DNA of 48,668 nt from Thalassobaculaceae bacterium (GTDB taxonomy: Bacteria; Pseudomonadota; Alphaproteobacteria; Thalassobaculales; Thalassobaculaceae), in contig JARGOG010000033.1 of the NCBI GenBank assembly GCA_029212785.1, positions 1 through 48,668 of the forward strand, written 5' to 3'. The notes below the pieces were generated by a model that saw only the letters and a program-made list of their open reading frames with translations, had not been told where the DNA came from and did not search any database. This document shows positions 39,865 to 47,050 of the stretch, piece after piece. How positions within the stretch are numbered: position 1 is the first letter of the stretch; the number at the start of each line of letters is the position of its first letter. Made by a program: the position numbers and the translations under genes.

Positions 39865-41559
39865 CTAGAGCAGTCCGAACGGATCGCTGGACAACTGGCC
39901 GTCGGACAGCAGGGCAACCTCGACATCGCCGAAAGTGCTGGCGTGGCGGTCGGCGGTGTCGGCCCCGGCGGCGAGATCGCTCAGCGACGATACCGAGGCC
40001 GAGGTCACGTCCAGCGTGTAGCTTCCGGTGTAGTGGGAATAGCCGTCGACCTCGAGATAGTACGTGCCGTTCGTTGTGACGGTAAGCGCCAGATAGGCAT
40101 CCCAGCCGGTGCCGTTGTCGAAGTCGTAGGTCAGGAAGTCTCCTTCGCTGTCATAGACATAGAGCTCAGGATCGTACAGCGTGCCGCCGCCGCTGGCCGC
40201 GCCCCGCACTTGGATCACGATGGTTTCTCCGGCGGTGAGTTCTGTCGCGAACCAGTCCCGGTCGCCGTCGTAACCGATCGTCCCGGTCACCGTCTGGCCG
40301 ACACCGACACAACCCTCGCTCCAAGGCCCGCGCGCGAGATCCGAGCTGCCTTCCGAGATGGCCGGTTGTTCGTTGACCGCGGGCGTGGCGCCATTGGTCG
40401 CCCGGCCTTCGGCAGCGCCGTTGTTGATGTAGTGCAGTGTGGCCTGGTCTGGATCGCCGCCCACGGCCGCCGCCACGTCCGGGTTGGCGGCCATGTACGC
40501 CTCGGCATCAAAGGTCGTGGCCCGGCCCTCGGCTCGGCCGGCATCAAGGAAATGGCTGGCGCCGGCAGCCCGATCGCCGCCGAATGCAGCCCGCAGGTCA
40601 CTGTAGGACGCGATGTACTCGAGCCCGTCGAAGCTGGACATGCGTCCGTCCCAGGCGCCGGTTTCGATGAAGTGGCTGCGCGCGCCTGTGGCATCACGGC
40701 CAAAGGCGGCTTCGATGTCGCTGTAGGAGGCGATGTACTCGAGCCCGGAAAAGGCCGGGTCCACATAGGTCTGCAGCACGTAGTTCACGGATCCGGCGTG
40801 GTCGTGCAGGTAGTAGGTGGTGGCATTGTCGGCGGGGTCGACGGTCGATCGTGGACCGGCGCCGCCCTGCTGCAGCGCATCGATGACTTCGGCGAAGCTG
40901 AGCCGATCACCGGTGGCGCCCTCGACCAATGCCTGCATCGTGGTCACCGTGGCGGTGACCTGGGGGGCTGCATAGCTGGTGCCGTAGTCGTCATTGCCTG
41001 GAAAGTTTTCTCCGTCCGCCAGAATATGAACACCGGTGTCGCTGTTCTGCGAGAACCAGGACGGATTGCCGGAACCGTCGTGGCTTCCGACGGAGATGAC
41101 ATAGTCCAGACCAGCCGGATAAATCGGCGTTTCGATACGTGTGTCCGATCCGCCGTTGCCGGCGGCGGCGACGGTATAGATCCCGTCGTTGTTGAGGAGG
41201 GCGATCTGGCTCCGAAAGCGGCTTGTCCAGGAGTAGTAGTCGCTACCGAAGCTCATGTTGACGGCGCCGACGTTCCATCCCTGATCTGACAGGTTGCCCA
41301 CCGTATTCAGGGCGGAAGAGATGGCGCTGGACGACAGGACCGTCGCGGCGTTGTTCGTGATCTGCAGATCCAGGCGCTCAAGGCTGGAATTGGTCAATTC
41401 GACGGCTGCGGCGACGAGGGACCCATGGGAGGTTGAACGCCCGCCGTCGGTATCGCTGTTCCAATTGTAGTAATCGAACTCGTAAGCGTTGGCGCCGTAT
41501 GCGGCCTCTGTTTCGTCGGTCACGCCACTATCGACGATCGCTGCAGACCAAGCCCCCAA
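39865..41559 (-). CDS. Subtilisin-like serine peptidase (S8) with C-terminal EGR repeats and a PPC-like domain
   Basis: A 564-residue protein. The catalytic triad is Asp10 (AAIVDSG), His45 (STSHGSLVAA) and Ser195 (GTSYAAP), with the oxyanion Asn in AAAGNGG. After the catalytic domain come three repeats of about 38 residues (residues 268-385): YIASYSDIEAAFGRD...HFIETGAWDGR, YIASYSDLRAAFGGD...HFLDAGRAEGR and YMAANPDVAAAVGGD...HYINNGAAEGR. A beta-rich domain (about 415-515: GTIGYDGDRDWFATEL...GTYYLEVDGYSH) resembles the bacterial pre-peptidase C-terminal domain. There is no signal peptide or propeptide: the start TTG at 41559, with ribosome site GGAGGGG three bases away, lies nine residues before the catalytic Asp. 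Export by a type I system is plausible (inference). Confidence 0.82.
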   Translation of the reverse strand: MGAWSAAIVDSGVTDETEAAYGANAYEFDYYNWNSDTDGGRSTSHGSLVAAAVELTNSSLERLDLQITNNAATVLSSSAISSALNTVGNLSDQGWNVGAVNMSFGSDYYSWTSRFRSQIALLNNDGIYTVAAAGNGGSDTRIETPIYPAGLDYVISVGSHDGSGNPSWFSQNSDTGVHILADGENFPGNDDYGTSYAAPQVTATVTTMQALVEGATGDRLSFAEVIDALQQGGAGPRSTVDPADNATTYYLHDHAGSVNYVLQTYVDPAFSGLEYIASYSDIEAAFGRDATGARSHFIETGAWDGRMSSFDGLEYIASYSDLRAAFGGDRAAGASHFLDAGRAEGRATTFDAEAYMAANPDVAAAVGGDPDQATLHYINNGAAEGRATNGATPAVNEQPAISEGSSDLARGPWSEGCVGVGQTVTGTIGYDGDRDWFATELTAGETIVIQVRGAASGGGTLYDPELYVYDSEGDFLTYDFDNGTGWDAYLALTVTTNGTYYLEVDGYSHYTGSYTLDVTSASVSSLSDLAAGADTADRHASTFGDVEVALLSDGQLSSDPFGLL

Positions 41560-41991
41560 TGTCCCCTCCACCAACAGAGCGAGCAAATGTCGCCAAGAAC
41601 TCAGGGGAACTTGAGTGTAAAATACAATATAAATACTATATATTCAGAACGTCGACGTCCCCAGCCGACTATGCGCAATTCAATCGTAAACTGACTCGCG
41701 CCCCTGAATTCTTGTCCCGGAAAAATTGTAGCGAGTACTGCTTTGGGAAGTCGAGTGCTCGAAATGTGAGATGAATCACGCAAAACCCATATTCTATTGT
41801 GTGTATTTCTCGTGAGCATTTCCCCCTTTCGAGTGGAGCCCGGTCGGTCGGTTGCCTGCCGGCGGCGTCCAGCCAGGTAACCCTGTGTTAACGATGTCCG
41901 CATAGACTTCGCCCGACACTGTTCGCACGATCGGCCGGCACTGCTCACACGACCGGATTGTGCGATTGACGAATGTACGCGCGGAGACCGG
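41560..41991. other. Regulatory intergenic region of 432 bp, A+T-rich in part
   Basis: Lies between the divergent protease and PAS genes. The stretch 41617-41645 is strongly A+T-rich (TATAAATACTATATATTC) and probably holds the protease promoter, although several -10-like hexamers compete and no -35 could be fixed. A small dyad TCGAG-TG-CTCGA occurs at 41751-41762. The direct repeat at 41917-41956 lies just before the PAS gene. No ORF in the region is protein-like. Confidence 0.5.
41917..41956 (+). repeat. Direct repeat upstream of the PAS gene
   Basis: CACTGTTCGCACGATCGG (41917-41934) and CACTGCTCACACGACCGG (41939-41956) match at 15 of 18 positions with a 22-bp period, two helical turns. The pair lies 36-75 bp before the PAS start codon at 41992, a position suited to an activator or repressor bound as a tandem. 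Confidence 0.55.
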
Positions 41992-42531
41992 ATGATTTCG
42001 CTGAAACGTCCTGCTGCAAGCCCGTCGCTCGGCAAATCGACCCTGCATGACGTCGTCGAGCGCTGCGACCACCCGATGGTCTCCGGCTTTGCCGAGATTT
42101 GGGAGGCGAAACGCGGCGCCAGGGCCATGCCGGATCGAGGCGATTTCGAGATCGAGGACCTCGCTCCCTGGTTCGGTCACGTCATCATCATGGACATCAT
42201 CGATGGCGGAGCGAACTTCCGATACCGCTTGGTGGGCACGACGATCACCAAGTTTCTGAACCGAGACTACACCGGCCGGACGGTTTTGGAATGCAACTAC
42301 AGCGGCGCGCAGGGCAAGATTCTCGATACCTTTCGGCGGCCGATCACAGAGGGCGGACCGGTGTTCCGGGACGGCCACGTCGCCTGGGCGGCGGACAAGA
42401 CCTGGCGGAACTATCAGAGCGTTCATTGTCCGGTCGCGGCCGGAGGCAGTGAGCCGGCGATGACCATCGGTGTGCTGTATTTCGGGAACGATCCGGTCAC
42501 CGGCCCGAACGGCTCGCGCTGGAAATCCTGA
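41992..42531 (+). CDS. PAS domain protein (PAS_5 family)
   Basis: A 179-residue protein composed of a single PAS domain of the kind common in Rhodospirillales. The pattern runs from WEAKRGARAMPDRGDFEIEDLAPWFGHVIIMDI (residues about 37-69) through FRYRLVGTTITKFLNRDYTGRTVLE to the final strands YQSVHCPVA and TIGVLYFGNDP. There is no kinase, GGDEF or DNA-binding domain, so it is a stand-alone sensor that must act on a partner. A ribosome site GCGGAGA lies about five bases before the ATG at 41992. The direct repeat upstream suggests specific transcriptional control. No partner can be assigned from the neighbours. Confidence 0.87.
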   Translation: MISLKRPAASPSLGKSTLHDVVERCDHPMVSGFAEIWEAKRGARAMPDRGDFEIEDLAPWFGHVIIMDIIDGGANFRYRLVGTTITKFLNRDYTGRTVLECNYSGAQGKILDTFRRPITEGGPVFRDGHVAWAADKTWRNYQSVHCPVAAGGSEPAMTIGVLYFGNDPVTGPNGSRWKS

Positions 42532-42649
42532 TCTGCTTGCAATAGGCGCTCCCTCAACTCGGTGTCTTGCGGCATCCGCGGCGTTCGATCACGCTTGCTT
42601 CAACCAATGACGGGCGTCCCGAAGAGGATCTCGCGAGGGAGAAGCGACC

Positions 42650-43537
42650 ATGACAGCATTCACTATTGCACCCCTGCATGACGAATTCGGCGCCAGCCTG
42701 ACGGGCGCCGATCTGAAGGCTCAGCTCGACGACGCCGTGATCGCCGAGATCCGCGACGCCATCGACGCGTATTCCTTCCTGGTTTTTCCGGGCCAGCACC
42801 TGCAGGACGACCAGCAGCTCGCGCTGACCCGGGCGCTCGGTGAACCGGAGGCGAACCACGTCACGCTGGGCACCAGCGGCCAGGTCGAGCATTTCCACAC
42901 CATCGGCAACGTGCTTGAGGACGGCACCAAGCTCGGTAATGCGCACCAGCGCACGGTGTTCCAGACCGGCAACAATCTCTGGCACTCGGATAGCTCGTTC
43001 CGCTCGGTGCCGACTTTCGTGTCGATCATGTCGGCCCACGAGGTGCCGGCGGAGGGTGGGCAGACCGAGTTCATCAGCGGCCGCGCCACCTATGACCGGC
43101 TGCCGATCGCGGAGCAGGCGCGGCTCGACCCGCTGGTCTGCATCCATGACTACGTCTACTCGCGCTCCAAGGTGGCCCCGGTATCGGACGGCCACGCCGC
43201 CTCCCTGCCGCCGGTGCGCCAGCGGCTCGTGCGTGCCAATCCGTCGACCGGCGCGCGCAACATCTATATCGGCTCCCACGCCAAGGAGATCGAAGGCTGG
43301 GACCATGACGAGAGCCGGGTTCTGCTCGACGCGCTGTTGGCCGAGGCGACCCGACCACAGTCGATCTACCGTCACCGCTGGCAGGCCGGCGACCTGGTGA
43401 TCTGGGACAACCGCTGCCTGCTGCACCGCGGCGCCGGATACGATGCTGATGCCTATCGCCGCCGCATGCGTCAGACCCGGGTGATGGGCGTCTGCAACAC
43501 CATGGACGAGGTCGTGCCGCCACTCGCGGCTGAGTGA
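42650..43537 (+). CDS. TauD/TfdA family Fe(II)/2-oxoglutarate dioxygenase
   Basis: A 295-residue non-haem iron oxygenase. The facial triad is His112/Asp114 (NNLWHSDSSF) and His259 (DNRCLLHRGAGYD), and an Arg in AYRRRMRQTRV would bind the 2-oxoglutarate carboxylate. The length and the WHSDSSF motif match TfdA-like (alpha-type) members, which oxidise substrates such as 2,4-dichlorophenoxyacetate, taurine or other sulfonates and aryloxy acids; the substrate cannot be fixed. The ATG at 42650 is preceded by GAGGGAGAAG about ten bases upstream. The NIPSNAP gene follows 120 bp downstream on the same strand. Confidence 0.9.
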   Translation: MTAFTIAPLHDEFGASLTGADLKAQLDDAVIAEIRDAIDAYSFLVFPGQHLQDDQQLALTRALGEPEANHVTLGTSGQVEHFHTIGNVLEDGTKLGNAHQRTVFQTGNNLWHSDSSFRSVPTFVSIMSAHEVPAEGGQTEFISGRATYDRLPIAEQARLDPLVCIHDYVYSRSKVAPVSDGHAASLPPVRQRLVRANPSTGARNIYIGSHAKEIEGWDHDESRVLLDALLAEATRPQSIYRHRWQAGDLVIWDNRCLLHRGAGYDADAYRRRMRQTRVMGVCNTMDEVVPPLAAE

Positions 43538-43657
43538 TCGCGCCGATCGAAAGACTTATGCCGAATTGGAAGCTTTCCGCCGGCCGGTGCCGGATGGATG
43601 ATCGCGGACCGTTAACCGCCAGTGTGATCGCATGGCGGAGACAAGAGGGAGACCGGA

Positions 43658-44293
43658 ATGATCTATGAGTTGAGGACCTACACCACCCCGGCCGGCAAAG
43701 CGCCGGAATTGGCCAAGTACTCTGGCGAGATCGGTCGACCGATCCGTGGCAACGACTACGGCACGCTCGAAGGCTACTGGCTGACAGAGATCGGCGCGCT
43801 GAACCAGGTTCACCACCTCTGGTCCTACAACGACCTGAACCACCGCGCCGAACGGCGCGCTGCCCTGGGCGAGAACGCCGACTGGAAGAACAAGTACCTG
43901 ACCCAGGCCGGCCCGCTGATCCTGCGCCAGGACATCCGCCTGCTGAACCCGATGAAGCCGCTGACGCCGCCATCCGGCGACGGCCACCTCTACGAGTATC
44001 GGTACTACCGCACCAAGGTTGGCAAGGCGAAGCCGTGGCTGGAGAAGTTCCTGGCCGTGCAGCCCGCGCGCGAGAAGTATTCGAAGAATGTCGGCATCTT
44101 CCACACCGAGGCGGGGCAGCCCAACGAGGTCTCGCATCTGTGGGTCTATGACAGCTTCGAGCACCGCATGGAGGCCCGCAACGCCTGCGCGAAGGATCCG
44201 GAGTGGCAGGCGTTCCTGAAGGAGGCCGGCGGCTTCCTCGACGAGATGCACTCCCTGCTCATGTTCCCCTCGGCGCATTCGCCGATGAAGTAA
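43658..44293 (+). CDS. NIPSNAP family protein (tandem domains)
   Basis: A 211-residue dimeric alpha/beta-barrel-type protein. The first NIPSNAP domain (residues 1-100) starts MIYELRTYTTPAGKAPEL and contains YWLTEIGALNQVHHLWSYNDLNHRAERR. The second (110-205) repeats the pattern with LYEYRYYRTKVGKAKPWLEKF and FHTEAGQPNEVSHLWVYDSFEHRMEAR. NIPSNAP proteins often accompany oxidative catabolic enzymes in bacteria, but have no defined bacterial reaction. The ATG at 43658 has AGAGGGAGACC upstream. A clear hairpin terminator follows the stop. Confidence 0.92.
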   Translation: MIYELRTYTTPAGKAPELAKYSGEIGRPIRGNDYGTLEGYWLTEIGALNQVHHLWSYNDLNHRAERRAALGENADWKNKYLTQAGPLILRQDIRLLNPMKPLTPPSGDGHLYEYRYYRTKVGKAKPWLEKFLAVQPAREKYSKNVGIFHTEAGQPNEVSHLWVYDSFEHRMEARNACAKDPEWQAFLKEAGGFLDEMHSLLMFPSAHSPMK

Positions 44294-44319
44294 GCCCAGT
44301 GTAGCGGCTGACATGATAG

Positions 44320-44355
44320 ACACCCCCGGGCAGGCTCCTGGGGGTGTTTCGTTTT
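44320..44355 (+). terminator. Rho-independent terminator after the NIPSNAP gene
   Basis: ACACCCCC (44320-44327) pairs with GGGGGTGT (44340-44347); the stem can extend inward to 11 pairs with one G.T, closing a CAGGCT loop. TTTCGTTTTC follows directly. It begins 27 nt after the stop codon. Confidence 0.82.
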
Positions 44356-44516
44356 CGGGGTGCCGTTCCGAACAAACCATCCCTCCTTCTCGCACTCCCC
44401 GGATTTATTCCAAGGCCCGCCCTTCCGCTTCTCAGGCGGATGGGATCGCGCGCGGCACCACCGACGACCCCGGAACAAATCCGGAGGGTGAAGAGGGGAA
44501 GGACGGAGGTGCGTAC

Positions 44517-45155
44517 TCAGTTGAACGCCGAGAAGTCGCCGTCGACGATCGCCTCGGTCCGGGTCGCCGGTGCCAGTTCCGGCGGGCCGAACAGACGGAC
44601 GGTCAGCCGGATCAGCACCGACATCCCTGCCATCAGCAGCAGGGCGGGCCCGAGGAACATGAAGAACTTGATGACCCAGCGCTCACCGATGCCGTTGGTC
44701 TCGCCCGCCGTCTCGTCATGCACCCAGGCGATCCAGAAGAAGTCGAAGCAATCGGCGGTGAAGATCACCAGGAACGGCATCAGCAGGAACAGACCGCCCA
44801 GCAGCTCGACCCAGAGCCGCCCGGTCCCGCCGAGCCGGCCGCGGAACATGTCGAGCCGCACATGGGCGTTGCAGGCACAGGCATAGCCGAGCGCGCAGAG
44901 CATGATCATCGCGTGCAGATGCCATTCGGCGTCCTGAAAGGCCGGCGAGTTCAGATAGAAGTGCAGGTCGCTGTCCCTGACGAACTCGAACTTGCGCAGA
45001 TAGCGCCGGGCCAGCGCGTCGAACAGAATGATCGCGATCAGCGGCAGGAACAGCCACGACACCGTCTGCCCGGCCCACACCGGCGGCCGCTCCAGCGCAT
45101 CGGCGATCCGCAGAAGCGGACGCCAGAGGGCTTGAGGGTTCAGGCGTGCGGTCAT
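44517..45155 (-). CDS. TRAP transporter small permease (DctQ type)
   Basis: A 212-residue inner-membrane protein, the small membrane subunit of a tripartite ATP-independent periplasmic transporter. Four hydrophobic segments are visible (about residues 28-46, 84-102, 113-135 and 162-182), and the region before the second carries the family's conserved EWHLHAMIMLCALGYA and NAHVRLDMFRGRL. At 212 residues with a loop of some 35 residues after the first segment, it is longer than the usual 160-180. It partners the large permease encoded upstream (45315-46685). The start ATG at 45155 overlaps the stop of a 50-codon ORF, and AAGGAGAGG provides the ribosome site. No periplasmic binding protein gene is in the window. 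Confidence 0.9.
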   Translation of the reverse strand: MTARLNPQALWRPLLRIADALERPPVWAGQTVSWLFLPLIAIILFDALARRYLRKFEFVRDSDLHFYLNSPAFQDAEWHLHAMIMLCALGYACACNAHVRLDMFRGRLGGTGRLWVELLGGLFLLMPFLVIFTADCFDFFWIAWVHDETAGETNGIGERWVIKFFMFLGPALLLMAGMSVLIRLTVRLFGPPELAPATRTEAIVDGDFSAFN

Positions 45156-45304
45156 GGCCCCTCTCCTTGCGTCGCTTTGTTCATCTTCTCTTCCGGTTTC
45201 CTGGACGCGCAGAGCGCGATCCGGGATCTATTGACCGACGCCGGGACACGGTCCTGGATCGCACTCTGCGCGTCCAGGAAGTCGATGAGTGACGGATCGC
45301 TCAT
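45152..45304 (-). CDS. Possible 50-residue ORF between the TRAP permease genes, mostly made of a palindromic repeat
   Basis: An ORF beginning ATG 45304 with ribosome site GGGAGG about seven bases upstream and ending at a TGA that overlaps the small-permease ATG (ATGA). The product (MSDPSLIDFLDAQSAIQDR...) is not recognised. Bases 45198-45280, over half of it, are the two arms and loop of a 29-bp inverted repeat, so the peptide sequence is largely dictated by the palindrome. It could be a leader-type ORF that couples translation of the two permeases, or chance coding on an inserted repeat. Confidence 0.35.
   Translation of the reverse strand: MSDPSLIDFLDAQSAIQDRVPASVNRSRIALCASRKPEEKMNKATQGEGP
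45198..45280. repeat. Long inverted repeat (29-bp arms, 27 of 29 paired) in the TRAP operon
   Basis: The left arm 45198-45226 begins TTCCTGGACGCGCAGAG and the right arm 45252-45280 ends CTCTGCGCGTCCAGGAA. Only two of 29 positions are not Watson-Crick paired, and the loop is 25 nt. In the transcript this would be a very stable hairpin between the large- and small-permease cistrons, in the manner of a REP/RPE element. Confidence 0.85.
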
Positions 45305-45314
45305 GCTCGCCTCC

Positions 45315-46685
45315 CTAGTCGATGAACAGCCAGTGGGGCAGGGCGGTCACCAGCTCCGGCTCGGCCATGACGATGGCGACGCAGAGCATCTGCAGGATCA
45401 CGAACGGGATGATGCCGACATAGATCTGGCGCATGGTCACCGAGGAGGGGGCCACGCCCTTGATGTAGAACAGCGACAGGCCCATCGGCGGGGTCAGGAA
45501 CGAGGTCTGAAGGGTGATCGCCACCAGCACGGCGAACCAGTACAGCACGTCGCCCTGGGCGATATGCGGGCTGAAATCGAGCGGGGCGATGATCGGGCCG
45601 AAGATCGGAATGGCGATCAGCATGATCTCCAGCACGTCGAAGAAGAACCCCATCAGGAAGATCAGCACGATCACCATGATCAGGATGCCCCAGGCGTCGA
45701 GATCCGCGGCGTCGATCAGCAGATAGACCACCTCGTCGCCGCCGAGGATGCGGAACACGAAGGCGAAGCTGGTGGCGCCGATGAACAGCGTGAAGATCAT
45801 GCCGACGGTCATGGCCGAGCGGTGCAGGCTCTCGCGCAGCCTGTCCCGGTCGAGATTGCCGCGTATCCAGGCCAGCAGCAGTGCGCCGCCCGCCCCCACG
45901 GCGGCAGACTCCGTGATGGTCGCCAGCCCCGACAGGACCGAGCCCATGACCAGGAAGATCAGGATCGCCGGCGGCACGATACCGCGCGCCAGCACGCCCC
46001 AGAACACGCGCCGGCTCTGGTCCACGGGCGGCGGCGGCAGACGGGGCGCGGCCCCCTTCACCAGGAAGGCGTAGCCGGCGATGTAGATCAGGTAGAGTAG
46101 GGACAGCAGCAGGCCCGGCCAGATCACCGCCGCGAAGAGATAGCCGAACGAAATCTGCATCATCTCGCTCAGGAACACGATCAGGATGCTGGGCGGGATC
46201 AGGATGCCGAGCGTCGAGGACGCGGCGATGGTGCCGAGCGCCAGGGACGGGCGGTACCCGGCTTTCAGCATGGTCGGCAGGGCGATCAGCGTCAGCATGA
46301 TGACCGAGGCGCCGACCACGCCGGTGATGGCGGCGAAGATCACGCCCATCAGGGTCACCGCCAGCGCCATGCCGCCGGGGATCGGCCGCAGCAGCATCTG
46401 CAGCGCCTCCAGCAGGTCCTGGGCGATGCGCGAGCGTTCCAGCATCACGCCCATGAACACGAACAACGGCACGGCGATGATCTGCAGGTTCTCGGCGATA
46501 CTCCAGACCCGGGGCACGAAGACGAAGAATTCCGGAAAGGAGAACACGTCGAGCGCCATGCCGATGAATCCGAACAGGATCGCGGTCCCCCCGAGCGCAA
46601 ACCCGATCGGGTAGCTGGTGAAGACGAGGCCCATCAATGTCAGGAACATGAAGAGCGGCAGTAGATCGATGATCAGATCGGTCAA
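45315..46685 (-). CDS. TRAP transporter large permease (DctM type)
   Basis: A 456-residue, about 12-helix inner-membrane protein, the main channel subunit of a TRAP transporter driven by a Na+ or H+ gradient. Typical features are PLFVFMGVMLERSRIAQDLLEAL, the GVVGASVIMLTLIALPTMLKAGY segment, GTIAASSTLGILIPPSILIVFL, and in the C-terminal half TLQTSFLTPPMGLSLFYIKGVAP. The start is TTG at 46685, giving LTDLIIDLLPLFMFLTLMGLVF as the first membrane segment; no good ribosome site is seen and the frame upstream is not protein-like. It precedes the small permease, separated by the palindrome. The conserved TSFLTPPMGLSLFYIKGVAP form suggests the C4-dicarboxylate or mannitol-like subfamily; the substrate is unknown. 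Confidence 0.9.
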   Translation of the reverse strand: MTDLIIDLLPLFMFLTLMGLVFTSYPIGFALGGTAILFGFIGMALDVFSFPEFFVFVPRVWSIAENLQIIAVPLFVFMGVMLERSRIAQDLLEALQMLLRPIPGGMALAVTLMGVIFAAITGVVGASVIMLTLIALPTMLKAGYRPSLALGTIAASSTLGILIPPSILIVFLSEMMQISFGYLFAAVIWPGLLLSLLYLIYIAGYAFLVKGAAPRLPPPPVDQSRRVFWGVLARGIVPPAILIFLVMGSVLSGLATITESAAVGAGGALLLAWIRGNLDRDRLRESLHRSAMTVGMIFTLFIGATSFAFVFRILGGDEVVYLLIDAADLDAWGILIMVIVLIFLMGFFFDVLEIMLIAIPIFGPIIAPLDFSPHIAQGDVLYWFAVLVAITLQTSFLTPPMGLSLFYIKGVAPSSVTMRQIYVGIIPFVILQMLCVAIVMAEPELVTALPHWLFID

Positions 46686-47050
46686 GCGGGTGCCCGGAGA
46701 AGGAGTACGGTGCCGGTCGATTAGGCCCGTGGATGAATACCGCCGCAACCGATCTTGCGCCCATCCGTTTCGCAATGCGGATCGGGACCAAAAAACCGAA
46801 ATGGGCGCGGCAGCGCCGCCGGTGCCGGATCCGACATTCACTTCCCGGCCCACGGGTGCTTCTCACTGACCGACCGGATGCGGTATCTGTCGACGCTGGT
46901 GGCCGACGAGCCGCCGACAGATTGATGGGTGCCTCGAATGACATCGCCGCGGGACCGCCGCAACACAACGTACAAGACAGATCCGCGGATTGCGGCGCGT
47001 TTCGCATGGCCGCCTGTGGTCCGATGCGCCGTCGGTGGACCGTGGATCTG
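46686..47050. other. Intergenic region of about 365 bp, no convincing gene
   Basis: Separates the divergent TRAP large permease and TIGR04372 genes. An open frame runs through it from 46733 into the glycosyltransferase gene, but its translation is Arg-rich and not protein-like until about 47051. Promoters for both genes should be here; I could not assign hexamers with confidence. Confidence 0.45.

Noticed and set aside
44313-46100. 595-codon open frame antisense to the TRAP permeases
   Set aside because: His/Gln/Asp-rich translation with no domain; the opposite strand encodes canonical TRAP subunits.
46733-47050. Longer N-terminus of the TIGR04372 protein
   Set aside because: The translation is Arg/Ala-rich without conserved character, and no strong ribosome site supports a start there.
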